Virus record (IMG/VR): IMGVR_UViG_3300045051_000987
Span: 1 to 64,000 of that record
Direction: 5' to 3' (one strand)
DNA from: a virus
Length of the DNA: 64,000 bases
The translations under genes and the position numbers were made by a program. Positions 19,477-28,056 of this stretch are shown piece after piece. Position 1 is the stretch's first letter. Every line of letters starts with the position of its first letter. The notes beneath the pieces are model-generated. The model was not told the origin of the DNA and did no database searches. It saw nothing but the letters and a program-made list of their open reading frames with translations.

Positions 19477-20598
19477 TCAGACCGCTGCGATCATCGGCGA
19501 GCGGAGGAACATCGCGAGGATCGTGTCGATCTCGGGGTCGCCCGTGAAGGCGCCGAGGAGCGGCGAGCCCGCGCGCCCCGAACCGAGCGAGCCCGGCGAG
19601 GCGTAGCTCACGGCCTGATCGCGCGTGCGCTCCGAGGTCACCACGCCGCTCGATGGACCGCCGCCCGCGCCGATGCCTCCGCCGTCCATGTGCCGGCGCA
19701 CGAGGAGCATGGCCGCGTGAGCGATGAGCATCGGCGTGCGCCCTTGGGGTGAGCCGTCGGGTTCGGTGAAGCCGAAGACGCCGCGCACGTGCACGTTCTG
19801 CTGGCCCACCGGCCACGCCCATCGAGACCACCCGACGTGCGTGCCGGCGACGCCACCGCGAACGATGCCGACGGGATCGTAGACCTCGAGCTTCGGGTTC
19901 TGCCGATCGTCGGGCTGCATGAGCCGCTGGGTGAGGTGCCGGTTGTAGACCCTCAGCGTGTCCTTCGAGTATGGGAGCGGTGAGCTCGCGGTCGTCGGGT
20001 AGGGCACGAGATCGACGCTCACGCCTTCGTCCTCGATCGCGACGATCGGCTCGTTGAGCATGAGCATCGGCCCGCCGCGCCCTGAGAGCGCGAGCGCCTT
20101 CGGCTCGGGCACGAAGCGCCGACCCGTGAAGGCCTCGATGTAGGCCGTCGCGCGCGCGAGGAGGAGCGCAGCTCGCGTGTCGCTGAGCACGCTCGGCGAG
20201 AAGCCCTCGGCGCGGAGCTCGGCGATCGTCGTGTAGTACGGCAGGCCCGTGAACGGCTTCGCGCCACCCGCGAGACGCTCGGTCGTCGTCGACCACGTGA
20301 TCTCTGGCCCGCCGTCCTCGAGCACCGCGAACCAGCGCACCGTGCGACGCCCGGGGCCCGGATCATCATCGGGAGCCCACGTCTCGGCCTGTGGGTCGTA
20401 CGTGCGCGCGCGGAAGTAGCCGGGGCCGAGCCGATCGCCCGTCGGGTAGTCCGTGTCGACGTCGACGGCGATGCGCACCATCGCCTCGTCGCCGGCATCG
20501 GTGAGCACCTCGACCTCGAGCGAGTGAGGCGTCACGAGGAAGCCCGCCGAGTCGACGACGAACGTCGTGGGGAGCTGCGGATAGTGCGCGGGCTGCAT
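19477..20598 (-). CDS. Head-tail connector / adaptor-like protein
   Basis: 373 aa. ATG at 20598 with TACCTT 7 nt upstream. The central stretch (about 110-170: YTTIAELRAEGFSPSVLSD then ARATAYIEAFTGRRFVPEP) matches gp6-type connectors, where short helices pack onto the portal ring. The N-terminal 100 residues are beta-rich and the C-terminal third is Gly/Ser-rich with an AHAAMLLVRRHM helix. It lies between capsid genes and tail completion genes, the normal connector position, but is longer than typical adaptors (about 100-150 aa). Confidence 0.65.
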   Translation of the reverse strand: MQPAHYPQLPTTFVVDSAGFLVTPHSLEVEVLTDAGDEAMVRIAVDVDTDYPTGDRLGPGYFRARTYDPQAETWAPDDDPGPGRRTVRWFAVLEDGGPEITWSTTTERLAGGAKPFTGLPYYTTIAELRAEGFSPSVLSDTRAALLLARATAYIEAFTGRRFVPEPKALALSGRGGPMLMLNEPIVAIEDEGVSVDLVPYPTTASSPLPYSKDTLRVYNRHLTQRLMQPDDRQNPKLEVYDPVGIVRGGVAGTHVGWSRWAWPVGQQNVHVRGVFGFTEPDGSPQGRTPMLIAHAAMLLVRRHMDGGGIGAGGGPSSGVVTSERTRDQAVSYASPGSLGSGRAGSPLLGAFTGDPEIDTILAMFLRSPMIAAV

Positions 20599-20605
20599 GG
20601 TCGCG

Positions 20606-20611
20606 AAGGTA
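20606..20611 (-). promoter_or_regulatory. Class 1 -10-like box before 20598
   Basis: TACCTT with upstream GC, 7 nt before ATG 20598, which would make the transcript leaderless. No convincing -35. Confidence 0.45.
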
Positions 20612-20670
20612 GCGCGGAGGCGACGGAACGAGCGAGGCCCGCCCGAGCGCGATGCTCAGACGGGCCTTCG

Positions 20671-20688
20671 TGTTCACCCGGGTGAACA
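20671..20688. repeat. Dispersed 18-bp palindrome, copy 2
   Basis: TGTTCACCCGGGTGAACA between the stop of the gene at 20698 and the start at 20598, about 60 bp upstream of its -10-like box. Intergenic. Confidence 0.9.
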
Positions 20689-20697
20689 GGCTCGCGA

Positions 20698-21315
20698 TCA
20701 GCGACCGCGACGACGCGACTGAGGCTGCGCGGCCGCCGCCTTCTCGGCCTTGCCCGGCTTCACCACCGGCGCGCGCGGCTCGCGACCGCCCTCCTCGAGC
20801 AGGTCGTCGCTGTCGTCGAGCTCTTGCTCACCGCCTTCGATCTTGCCGAGCTCGGAATCGCCGGACGTGTCCGCGTCGCCCTCGGCGCCGATGTTCGCGT
20901 CCTCGGTGCCCTCGGCTGGATCCTGCATCTTGCTCGGGTTCACGTCGTTCGTGCTGATCGCGCCGGAGGTCGAGGGCTTCTCGTGACGGTGCACGCGACG
21001 CGCGACGCGCTGCTCGTCAGAAGCCTCCACCGAGCGCTTCGTCTTGTCGCGCTGCTCGCGCTTCTCCATCGCCTCGGCCTCGGCCCGCGTCATCACGTCG
21101 AAGATGAGGATGCCGCCCTCGCGCTCGGGCTTGTCGTTGTGGGTGATCTCGCGGAGCTTCTCGACGAAGACCTCGTCGGTGAGCGTGTACCAGCCACGTG
21201 CTTCCTCGAAGCGAACGCCGTCGATCATGTAGCGGCCCGGCGTCTGCGGGACGCCCTTGCGCGGCTTGGCGGGTCGGGGCTTGAGACGGACCTTGTACTC
21301 GACGGCGTTGCTCAT
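20698..21315 (-). CDS. Unknown head-module protein with acidic disordered tail
   Basis: 205 aa, ATG at 21315. Residues 1-90 are a compact basic domain (EYKVRLKPRPAKPRKG, RYMIDGVRFEEARGWYTLTDEVF, ILIFDVMTRAEAEAM). Residues about 110-205 are low complexity, very acidic in the middle (DADTSGDSELGKIEGGEQEL) and Lys/Arg-rich at the end. The organisation suggests an assembly chaperone or flexible structural protein. No family recognised. Confidence 0.65.
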   Translation of the reverse strand: MSNAVEYKVRLKPRPAKPRKGVPQTPGRYMIDGVRFEEARGWYTLTDEVFVEKLREITHNDKPEREGGILIFDVMTRAEAEAMEKREQRDKTKRSVEASDEQRVARRVHRHEKPSTSGAISTNDVNPSKMQDPAEGTEDANIGAEGDADTSGDSELGKIEGGEQELDDSDDLLEEGGREPRAPVVKPGKAEKAAAAQPQSRRRGR

Positions 21316-21367
21316 GCTGAGGCTCCCTTGCTGTGGATCTGTGCTGACGGAATGCAGCGACCCGCGG

Positions 21368-21373
21368 AGAGTA
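21368..21373 (-). promoter_or_regulatory. Class 1 promoter-like element before 21315
   Basis: TACTCT with TTGCCC exactly 18 bp upstream (21392-21397), the same spacing as the 10.8 and 24.5 kb promoters. Would give a leader of roughly 45 nt. Confidence 0.5.
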
Positions 21374-21421
21374 GCTCTCGCGCGGGCCGTCGGGCAAAGG
21401 GTTGGGGGATGGGGAGCGAGC

Positions 21422-22012
21422 TCAGCCCGCGATCGTCGTGACCGCGAAGCCGCTCGCGAAGTGACGGTTCATCGCCGCCTTCGTCGCGTTGAGGAGCGCG
21501 GTGAGCGTCGCGGTGTTCGACGCGTCAGCCGTCGCGATCACGGCGGGAGCCGCCGCACCGCCCGCACCACCGACCGTGTGGTAGGTGCCGGAGACGACGT
21601 GGAGGTTGAAGTCGGCCTTGATCTCGTTCGCGAGCGTGATCGCCGATGCCTCGTCGCTCGCGTTCGCTGTCGCCACGACGTTCGCCGCGTCGGCTGCGAG
21701 ATGCGTGGGAGCTCCGAGCGCGCCGTGCGCGTTGAACGCCGCCTTGAGCGCGTTCGCGAGCGTGACCTGAGCCGTGGTGAGCGCACCGCCAGCTCCCGAT
21801 GCGTCGGGCGTCGTGACGGCCGCCGTGCGCGCGCCGTGCAGGATGAGGCCCGAGCTGCGCACCGCGGTCTGGACCTCCGAGAGGTCCGTCGCGATATCGC
21901 GGAGCACCTTGCCAAGCGGCGGATGGCGCTTCGAGCCGTTCGTCGATGCGGTTCCCGGTGCGGGGTTGAGACCGCTTCCGCCGGTGCCGTAGTCCTTGGG
22001 GATCGTCGCCAT
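21422..22012 (-). CDS. Repeat-containing virion protein
   Basis: 196 aa, ATG at 22012. After a 65-residue N-terminal region there are three related helix-turn units: TLANALKAAFNAHGALG, TLANEIKADFNLHVVSG and TLLNATKAAMNRHFASG, each preceded by an ATADASD-like strand. Asn-His pairs at the end of each helix are conserved. It lies just downstream of capsid and the 114-aa gene, so it could be a capsid-decorating or fibre protein. No family name recognised. Confidence 0.65.
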   Translation of the reverse strand: MATIPKDYGTGGSGLNPAPGTASTNGSKRHPPLGKVLRDIATDLSEVQTAVRSSGLILHGARTAAVTTPDASGAGGALTTAQVTLANALKAAFNAHGALGAPTHLAADAANVVATANASDEASAITLANEIKADFNLHVVSGTYHTVGGAGGAAAPAVIATADASNTATLTALLNATKAAMNRHFASGFAVTTIAG

Positions 22013-22031
22013 GTCTCGAGGCCTCCTGACA

Positions 22032-22068
22032 CCTCAGCCCCGCCGGGAGCTTGTCCGACGGGGCGAGG
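22032..22068 (-). terminator. Stem-loop downstream of the 114-aa gene
   Basis: A 10-bp stem GCCCCGCCGG / CCGACGGGGC (one mismatch) with an 8-nt loop, flanked by CCTC/GAGG. It is nearly the same sequence as the stem-loop at 22472-22508. No U-tract, so it may be a processing or attenuation hairpin. Confidence 0.55.
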
Positions 22069-22095
22069 TGCGGTGTGCGCTCGAGGCGCTCGCGT

Positions 22096-22440
22096 TCAGA
22101 TCGAGTCGACGATCACCGTGAAGGTCTGACCGCTGAGGTTCGCGGTCGAGCTCTGCTGGAGCGGACCGTCGGCCGCGTCGTAGTTGCCCTCGAAGACCAT
22201 GAGCTTGTCGTTCGCCTTGTCGTAGCGGAGCACGTAGCCGCTCGCGTCGACCTGCTGGACCGACAGCACTTCGCGACCGGGGCTCGAGAAGCCCGCAGCC
22301 TCGAGCGCGTCCTTGTAGAGGGTCGAGAAGCCGACCGTGCCGCCCGCGGGATACGCGCCATCGCCCGCGAACGAGACGAGATCCTTGCGGATGGGGCCCT
22401 GCTTGACCTTGGGGGTGATCGTCATCGTTCCGAGAGCCAT
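22096..22440 (-). CDS. Small virion protein next to major capsid (possible decoration protein)
   Basis: 114 aa, ATG at 22440. Beta-rich: MTITPKVKQGPIRKDLVSF, GGTVGFSTLYKDALEAAGF, DKLMVFEGNYDAADGPL, ending SGQTFTVIVDS. It is the first gene after major capsid and is flanked on both sides by near-identical stem-loops, which suggests a stable separate mRNA and high expression. A capsid decoration or cement role is inferred from this context only. Confidence 0.6.
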   Translation of the reverse strand: MALGTMTITPKVKQGPIRKDLVSFAGDGAYPAGGTVGFSTLYKDALEAAGFSSPGREVLSVQQVDASGYVLRYDKANDKLMVFEGNYDAADGPLQQSSTANLSGQTFTVIVDSI

Positions 22441-22471
22441 GTGCCGTTCTCCTTGCGGGGGTCTTCTGACT

Positions 22472-22508
22472 CCTCGACCCCGCCGGGAACCTGTCCGGCG
22501 GGGTGAGG
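22472..22508 (-). terminator. Stem-loop downstream of the major capsid gene
   Basis: A perfect 10-bp stem ACCCCGCCGG / CCGGCGGGGT with an 8-nt loop, extended by CCTC/GAGG. It lies 28 nt past the capsid stop and closely resembles the one at 22032. It could stabilise or terminate capsid mRNA. Confidence 0.6.
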
Positions 22509-22535
22509 ATGTGGGTCGGTGCTCAGCTCAGGCGA

Positions 22536-23486
22536 TCAGCCCGAGACCTGCACGTTCGTCGCCTTCACGACCGCGAGCTCCTCCTGGTAGAGCACGTCGA
22601 GGCGCATCGTCGCGACGACGATCAGCACGCCCGCGCGGATGTCGCGATCGGTCTCGATCTTGACCTTGCGCCAGATGCCGACGTCGATGTTCTTCGGATC
22701 CGTGAGGATCACGTTCGTGCAGTTGTTCGAGCCGCCGAGGTTCTCGGGGAACACCGGGATGTCGATCACGGGGACGCCCGAGTAGCCGACGACCGCCGAC
22801 TCCGAGCCCACCGCCGCGAGCGCGCGATCACCGAGCGCCGTCATGCGGTCGGAGATCGAGTCGCGGTAGTCGATCTCGGCGTCGACCGAGGTGAGGAAGC
22901 GCATCGCGCCCTTGTTGCGGAGCCACTCGCTCGGCATCGTCTTGAGCATGTCGCGGAGGATGCCCTTGTGGAGCGTCGTCGTTCCAGCGTTGACGATGTT
23001 CGTGGTCGCACCCGCGAGGATGCCGTTGAAGGCCGCGAGCTCGTCGACGAGCGACGTGAGGTCCGAGTTGACGATGAGGTCGTCCATGTCGAGCGCGATG
23101 CGCTCGGCGAGGATCGACATCACGGTCTGTCGGAGCTGATCGCCCTCGATGTTGTCCTCGAGCACTTCGTCGGTGAGGTGCACCTCGGCCTTGAAGAGCT
23201 GCGCGTCGTGCTCGACGTAGCTGAACGCCGGCTTCGTCACGTCGCCCGCTGCGAGCGCCGTGGCTTCCTGACCGCGACGAAGCACGCGCTGCGTGAAGCG
23301 CGTCTTGTTCACGATCTGCTTCGGCGCACGGAGCGGCGTGACGGTCGCCATGCCCATCACCTTCGACTCCTTGATGAGGAGACGGATGAAGCGCTGCGCC
23401 TGCGCCGGCATGAGGACGCCGTTGTTGCCGGCGATGTCCGCCAGCGCGAGCTCCGCCTTCTCGAGGATCGAACGATTGCCTTCCAT
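22536..23486 (-). CDS. Major capsid protein
   Basis: 316 aa, ATG at 23486. Features of HK97-fold capsid proteins of the P2/Mu-like type are visible: an N-terminal helix (ILEKAELALADIAG), VTPLRAPKQIVNKTRF, KAEVHLTDEVLEDNIEGD (about 100-117), an ALDMDDLIVNSD helix, IDYRDSISDRMTALGD and the GYSGVPVIDIPVFP loop (about 240-253), then VGIWRKVKIETDRDIRAG. It follows scaffold/protease genes as expected and is bracketed downstream by a stem-loop. Confidence 0.9.
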   Translation of the reverse strand: MEGNRSILEKAELALADIAGNNGVLMPAQAQRFIRLLIKESKVMGMATVTPLRAPKQIVNKTRFTQRVLRRGQEATALAAGDVTKPAFSYVEHDAQLFKAEVHLTDEVLEDNIEGDQLRQTVMSILAERIALDMDDLIVNSDLTSLVDELAAFNGILAGATTNIVNAGTTTLHKGILRDMLKTMPSEWLRNKGAMRFLTSVDAEIDYRDSISDRMTALGDRALAAVGSESAVVGYSGVPVIDIPVFPENLGGSNNCTNVILTDPKNIDVGIWRKVKIETDRDIRAGVLIVVATMRLDVLYQEELAVVKATNVQVSG

Positions 23487-23569
23487 GTGCCCTCTCTGTG
23501 CTCCCGCGGAGTCTGGTGTCCGCGTCGGATGGATTCAAGAACTCCACGGGCACCACGCCCGCGCGGGAC

Positions 23570-24508
23570 CTACTTCTTCGTGAAACGGACGCTCGGATCG
23601 GCCTTCTTCACGTCGTACTTGTCGGGCTGCGTCATGTCGTGCGACCAGCCGGGCGAGTTGTCCTCGTCCTCGAAGTCGACGTCACCGCCCTTGTTCGTGT
23701 CGGTGCGACCGTCGTCGACACCGGCGTTCGGGGTCTGACGCGCCTTCGCGATCTCGGCGACCTGCGTCGCCTGCGCGCCGAGCGCCTCGCCGTGCTTCGC
23801 CACGACGTTCGCGATCTTCTCCAGGCCCGACGCGAGCTTCGTCTCGAAGGGCACGAGGGCCTTCGCGAGAGCCTTCGTCACCACGTCGTCGACGTCGACC
23901 TCGGTCGGCGCCGGCTCGGGATCGACCGCGGGCGCCACAGGCTTCGCGATCGACTCGAGGAGCACGTTGATCGCATCGCGCGCCGCAGTGAGCTGGCTGA
24001 CGCGCGCCCCGGAGAACTGTGGGAGGCCTTTTGCGATGGGCTGGCCGTTCGCGTCCTTCTCGACCTCGCCGCGCTCGATGCCGAAGAGGAGCTCGGCGAC
24101 CTTCGTCACGATCTCCGCAGGCACCTCGACGAGGCCGGGCTGCTCGGTCGCACCCGCGACGAGCGCCTTGATCGCAGCGATGCGCGTCGCAGCCATCTCG
24201 AAGCGCTTGATCAGGCTCGCCTTCGCCTCGGGCGAGAGCGCGAGCACCGGCTCGTTCGTGGGTCCGCCGGTGCCCGTCTCGGGCTTCGCGGGGGTCGTCG
24301 GAGCCGAGCCCGGGGCCGGCGTCTCCTTGGTGACCGTGTGACCGCCCTTGCCGTCGCCCACGACCGGATCGCCCTTCTTCGTCGTCATGCTTGCACCCTT
24401 CACGATGAGGAAACACCGCTTGTTCGCCGCCCGATCGACGACGCTCACTTCTTTCGTCTCGATGTCGGTGAGCCGGTAGATCGTCGGATCCGTTTCGGGC
24501 GTCGCCAT
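23570..24508 (-). CDS. Scaffold-like head assembly protein with XkdF-tail signature
   Basis: 312 aa, ATG at 24508. The N-terminal 40 residues (DIETKEVSVVDRAANKRCFLIVK) match the segment that normally ends phage XkdF/prohead-protease proteins. The rest is helical and low complexity, with Ala/Lys/Glu-rich stretches (about 90-260) and an acidic tail, typical of scaffolding proteins. It lies directly between the XkdF-like protease and major capsid. Its promoter starts almost at the ATG and no Shine-Dalgarno is visible. Confidence 0.7.
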   Translation of the reverse strand: MATPETDPTIYRLTDIETKEVSVVDRAANKRCFLIVKGASMTTKKGDPVVGDGKGGHTVTKETPAPGSAPTTPAKPETGTGGPTNEPVLALSPEAKASLIKRFEMAATRIAAIKALVAGATEQPGLVEVPAEIVTKVAELLFGIERGEVEKDANGQPIAKGLPQFSGARVSQLTAARDAINVLLESIAKPVAPAVDPEPAPTEVDVDDVVTKALAKALVPFETKLASGLEKIANVVAKHGEALGAQATQVAEIAKARQTPNAGVDDGRTDTNKGGDVDFEDEDNSPGWSHDMTQPDKYDVKKADPSVRFTKK

Positions 24509-24519
24509 GATCGGGGCCG

Positions 24520-24549
24520 AAGGTAGCTGGGCGTGATCGAATCGCGCAA
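24520..24549 (-). promoter_or_regulatory. Class 1 promoter upstream of 24508
   Basis: TTGCGC (24544-24549), 18-bp spacer, TACCTT (24520-24525), identical to the 10.8 kb element over more than 40 bp. A palindrome copy begins 13 bp upstream of the -35 box. Confidence 0.65.
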
Positions 24550-24562
24550 GCCAGGGCCCCGG

Positions 24563-24580
24563 TGTTCACCCGGGTGAACA
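24563..24580. repeat. Dispersed 18-bp palindrome, copy 3
   Basis: Between the protease stop (24583) and the class 1 promoter of the scaffold-like gene; suited to act as operator or activator site for that promoter. Confidence 0.9.
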
Positions 24581-24582
24581 GA

Positions 24583-25641
24583 TCACGCGGGCTGTCGGAT
24601 CGCCGAGCCGCCGATCGAGAAGCCGGTGAAGCCGCCGCTCTTCGTCAGCTCCCACAGGTCGTCATCGACAACGCGGATCGCGAGGAGCCACGTGCCAGCC
24701 TTCACGACCTCGGTCCCGATCGTGAAGTCCACCGGCGCGATGTAGCTCTCGAGCACCTTGAGCTTCCCCGTCACGATCTCGGTGTGCTGCTTCCCGAGCT
24801 GCGCGTGGTGCTCCATGAAGCGGTGCGCCGTCTTGCGCACTTCCTCGGCGGAGTACGTGTCGAGCTGCGAGTCGACGACATCGGGCTCGAGCACGATGCC
24901 GAACACGAAGCGCTCCTCGATCGAAGGCTCGGCGGTGTCCTTCCGCACGAGGCGCACGCTGTGGCTCTTCGTCGTCGACGCCGCGACACGTTCGACGTGC
25001 GGAGCATCCTCGATGAGCGCGAGCGGGGAGCCGAAGAGCACGTCGGGACGCGTCGCGAGCTTGAACACCGAAGCGAGGCCCGCGAGCGCCGTGCGGTGCT
25101 CAGGCGAGTCGACGACGGCGATCACGGTGCTCGGCCCGAGCTTGCTGATCGCGCTCGCGACGCTCTCCGCGGTGAGCGGCGTCTTGTCCGGATCACCGTC
25201 GAGCTCGCCCTTCATGACGACCGCCACGGGCTGATCACTCGCCGGCACGACGCAGAGCGCTCCCGCGACCTCGAGCGAGGTGCGCGCGACGAGGGGCTCC
25301 TCGCCGTCGACCTTCGCGAGGAAGGCCTCCCACACCACGCGGCGGAGCACGCCGTCGACCTTGAGCACGTCGGCCGCCGCGATCACGCGTTGCTCGACGA
25401 GCTCGTCACGGACGTCACGCGCCTCTTCGAGGCTCGCCGCTTTCCAGTAGCGGAACGACGGGGGCACGTCCTGCTCGAGCGACGGCGGGAGCGCCGAGAC
25501 GCCGAGCGGGGGCATGAGGCCCTTCACGACCGCCTCGACGGTGAGCACCGGCGGGAGCGTGCGGGCCCCGATCCCCTCGAACGCGAGCGCCGGATCGAGC
25601 GCCGGAGCCGCGTCCTTCCTGACCTTCGTGCGAGCTCGCAT
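24583..25641 (-). CDS. XkdF-like prohead protease
   Basis: 352 aa from ATG 25641. The C-terminal half (about 225-352) matches XkdF-type putative serine proteases: RFVFGIVLEPDVVDSQ, YSAEEVRKTAHRFMEHHAQ, then VLESYIAPVDFTIG, VKAGTWLLAIRVVDDDLWE and GGFTGFSIGGSA. The N-terminal half is a helical region of unknown function. It precedes scaffold and capsid, the usual place for the enzyme that matures the procapsid. A longer ORF to 25767 was rejected as shadow. Confidence 0.8.
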   Translation of the reverse strand: MRARTKVRKDAAPALDPALAFEGIGARTLPPVLTVEAVVKGLMPPLGVSALPPSLEQDVPPSFRYWKAASLEEARDVRDELVEQRVIAAADVLKVDGVLRRVVWEAFLAKVDGEEPLVARTSLEVAGALCVVPASDQPVAVVMKGELDGDPDKTPLTAESVASAISKLGPSTVIAVVDSPEHRTALAGLASVFKLATRPDVLFGSPLALIEDAPHVERVAASTTKSHSVRLVRKDTAEPSIEERFVFGIVLEPDVVDSQLDTYSAEEVRKTAHRFMEHHAQLGKQHTEIVTGKLKVLESYIAPVDFTIGTEVVKAGTWLLAIRVVDDDLWELTKSGGFTGFSIGGSAIRQPA

Positions 25642-25643
25642 GA

Positions 25644-26534
25644 TCAGGTCGTCGGTGCCTTGCCGGAGTCGCGACCCCAGAACGGCTCTTCGTCGCCCGT
25701 GGTGCCCTTGTTCTTGTAGATGCCCGCCTTCTCGTCGAAGTCGGCGCTCGCCATGTCCATCGGCCACGCGGTCTCGCGCGTGGCCGGTGCGGGGCTCGGG
25801 GCCGGAGCTGCGGGAGGCGCCGCCGCCGGGATCGCCTTGCCCACGAGCGCGGCCTTCGCCGTCGCCTCACCGAGGAGCCCGCTCATCTGAGCGATCACGT
25901 GCTCGGTGCGCGCGGCCGCCTGCAACGCGCTCACGGTGTCGCTCACCGACCAGCGGAAGTCGCAGTCGAGGAGGTCGGAGCCCTCCTCGGGCACGTAGTT
26001 GAAGATCGCGGCGATCTTCGAGAGGCACGCGAGCGCCTCGCCGGCCTTCGCGATCGTCGTCTTGCCGTCCTCGCTCTTCGCGAGCTTCGCGCGCGCGGGC
26101 GCCGCCTCGGTCGCCTTCGCGACCTTGAAGAGCGACTTGAAGAGGTCGGTGAGCTCGCGCGAGCCGTCCGCCTTCGTCGTGAAGATCACGTCGTTCTCGA
26201 ACTTGATGTTCGAGTCGCCCGTCGGCGTGATCGCGGGCTGCGGGATGTCCGCGGTGAACGTCTCGATCTTCGCGGTCGTCGCGCCACCGGCGAAGACGGC
26301 CTTCGCCGCCGTGACCTGCGCCTTGAGGTGCTCGAGGCGAGCCTTCTTCTGCTCGCTCTTGCCGGCGAGCTCGTCGGCCGCCGCCTTCTCGAGCTGATCG
26401 AGCGCGTGCGCGGTGAGCTTCTCCGCGGTCACCTCGATGGAGGTCGCCGTTGCGGGAGCGGCGCCGAGCGCGTCGATCTTCGCGAGGACGGTGTCGAGGG
26501 GCGAGACGGGCGCGGGCGTTGCGGACGTGGTCAT
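25644..26534 (-). CDS. Head-module protein with coiled-coil N-terminus
   Basis: 296 aa, ATG at 26534. Residues about 35-85 form an Ala/Lys/Glu-rich coiled coil (LTAHALDQLEKAAADELAGK), residues about 110-160 contain strands (KFENDVIFTTKADGSRELTD), residues 160-240 are helical, and the C-terminus is Pro/Ala-rich followed by an acidic-aromatic end. It lies just before the protease, so a scaffold or assembly role is plausible. No family recognised. Confidence 0.65.
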   Translation of the reverse strand: MTTSATPAPVSPLDTVLAKIDALGAAPATATSIEVTAEKLTAHALDQLEKAAADELAGKSEQKKARLEHLKAQVTAAKAVFAGGATTAKIETFTADIPQPAITPTGDSNIKFENDVIFTTKADGSRELTDLFKSLFKVAKATEAAPARAKLAKSEDGKTTIAKAGEALACLSKIAAIFNYVPEEGSDLLDCDFRWSVSDTVSALQAAARTEHVIAQMSGLLGEATAKAALVGKAIPAAAPPAAPAPSPAPATRETAWPMDMASADFDEKAGIYKNKGTTGDEEPFWGRDSGKAPTT

Positions 26535-26585
26535 CGAGGGTTCCTCCGACGCGGAGAATGACCCTGGTCCGCGGGCTGGTGCAAG

Positions 26586-26924
26586 TCAGTGCCCGGCGCG
26601 CGCGGCGATCGAGTCGGGGAACCAAGTCGCGCGCGCGCTCACCGTCGTCGGGTCGAAGTCGAGCCCATCGAGTCGACGACGAAGGAGGATCGGGAGGGCA
26701 TCGGCGATGCGCCAGACGCTCCACTTCGACTCGAAGCGGAGATCCCGCGCCATGTCGATGCACAGGTTCGTGCGTCGCTTGATCTCGTCGGCCGTCGTGA
26801 TGACGCGCCCCGCGCCGTCGCGCACGAGGTCGGAGTCGTAGGAGCGCTGGATCGCGCGCTCGATCCCCTTCACGAGGACGGGGATGTGCTTCGGGTCTTC
26901 GATGATCTTGGCGAGCGACTCCAT
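26586..26924 (-). CDS. Unknown 112-aa protein
   Basis: ATG at 26924. All-helical, charged protein (KIIEDPKHIPVLVKGIERAI, TTADEIKRRTNLCIDMARDL, WSVWRIADALPILLRRRLD). The last helix-turn-helix-like part could bind nucleic acid, but there is no clear family. It follows the head morphogenesis gene across a gap that carries a palindrome copy. Confidence 0.55.
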   Translation of the reverse strand: MESLAKIIEDPKHIPVLVKGIERAIQRSYDSDLVRDGAGRVITTADEIKRRTNLCIDMARDLRFESKWSVWRIADALPILLRRRLDGLDFDPTTVSARATWFPDSIAARAGH

Positions 26925-26964
26925 GCGCCCATCCTGGACCGCGCGCGCGCCCTCGGTCCAGCGG

Positions 26965-26982
26965 TGTTCACCCGGGTGAACA
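26965..26982. repeat. Dispersed 18-bp palindrome, copy 4
   Basis: 3 bp after the stop of the head morphogenesis gene and about 40 bp upstream of the ATG at 26924. Confidence 0.9.
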
Positions 26983-26985
26983 GGC

Positions 26986-28056
26986 TCAGGCGTAGGAGGC
27001 CGGCTCGATCGTCGATCGGCAGTACGCGTGCAGCGGAGGGAGCGGGGGAGTCATCGCGGCGAGCTGCGCGCCGGTGAGCGCGTTCGAGTAGCTCCCTCGG
27101 TCGTCGCGCGCGCCCACACCCGATCGATCGATCGTCGCGATCACCTCGCGCCCGTTGCCGCGATCGACGTAGATGATCCTCGAGCCGTCCTCGGCGCGGC
27201 CGCTCCGCACCCACGGCGCGACGTTGTAGACGTCGTTTGGGTTCGTGAGCGTCGAGAGCTGATCGCGCGCTGCGATCGCGCCGCTGAGCGGGAAGATCTG
27301 CCCGTCGTAGAAGCGGCACTCGTCGGTCGTGACCTCGTCGAGCACGGCCGTGAACGCGTAGCTCTGCACGCCGGCTTCTTGGAACGCGCCGATCTCCGAG
27401 AACGTGCGCGCGCTGTTCACGAACTGACCGGCGATCAGTTGCCAGTACGAGTCGCCGCGCATGACCGTCGAGCCGAGTGCGGTGTTCAGGTCGCGAGCGA
27501 TCTCCGCGCGCCCGAGGCCTTGCTCGAGGCCACGAGCCACGACGTCGCGCGCGGTCGCCGCGAGCTCGTCACGCCGCACGCCGTAGTGGTCGCGGATGAA
27601 GTTGGCCGTCGAGAGGCGGAGGTAGCGCTCGGCGAGGTGATCGCGCTGCGAGAGCGACGCACCGATCGTGAAGTCCCATCGACGCGTCGCCGCCTCGCGC
27701 GTCGAGCCCATGACCCGCGGACCGGCCACGCGGAGCACGCCGGAGATCGACGGGAGCGCGCGCGCGGGCGCCGTCCCGATCGCAGCTCGAGCGGCCTCGA
27801 TCACCGCCTCGCGCGCGGCCGCGTTCAGGTTCGGCCAGTCCACGTCGAGCTCGCGGATCGCGAGAGCCACCGCTTGCGCCTCGCCCTCGCCCGCCGCCGC
27901 CGCGAGCGCGCGCCGCACCTGAGCGACGATCCGGAGGTAGCCGCTCGGCGCGAGGGGGTTGATCGAGGCCTTCTCGACGGGGATGTGGAGGGCCTCGGCG
28001 ATCTCGTCGACGGCGTGTCCGACGCAGCACGCGAAGCCCGAGTCGACGCGGAGCAT
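26986..28056 (-). CDS. Head morphogenesis protein (Mu gpF / SPP1 gp7-like)
   Basis: 356 aa from ATG 28056, TGATG overlap with the portal stop. The C-terminal half contains the diagnostic motif of this family: VTTDECRFYDGQIFPL (about 245-260) and later PPLPPLHAYCRSTIEP at the end, with conserved Cys and His. The N-terminal half is helical. It is normally a minor capsid protein placed next to portal, as here. The visible longer ORF (to 29190) is shadow of portal. Confidence 0.88.
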   Translation of the reverse strand: MLRVDSGFACCVGHAVDEIAEALHIPVEKASINPLAPSGYLRIVAQVRRALAAAAGEGEAQAVALAIRELDVDWPNLNAAAREAVIEAARAAIGTAPARALPSISGVLRVAGPRVMGSTREAATRRWDFTIGASLSQRDHLAERYLRLSTANFIRDHYGVRRDELAATARDVVARGLEQGLGRAEIARDLNTALGSTVMRGDSYWQLIAGQFVNSARTFSEIGAFQEAGVQSYAFTAVLDEVTTDECRFYDGQIFPLSGAIAARDQLSTLTNPNDVYNVAPWVRSGRAEDGSRIIYVDRGNGREVIATIDRSGVGARDDRGSYSNALTGAQLAAMTPPLPPLHAYCRSTIEPASYA

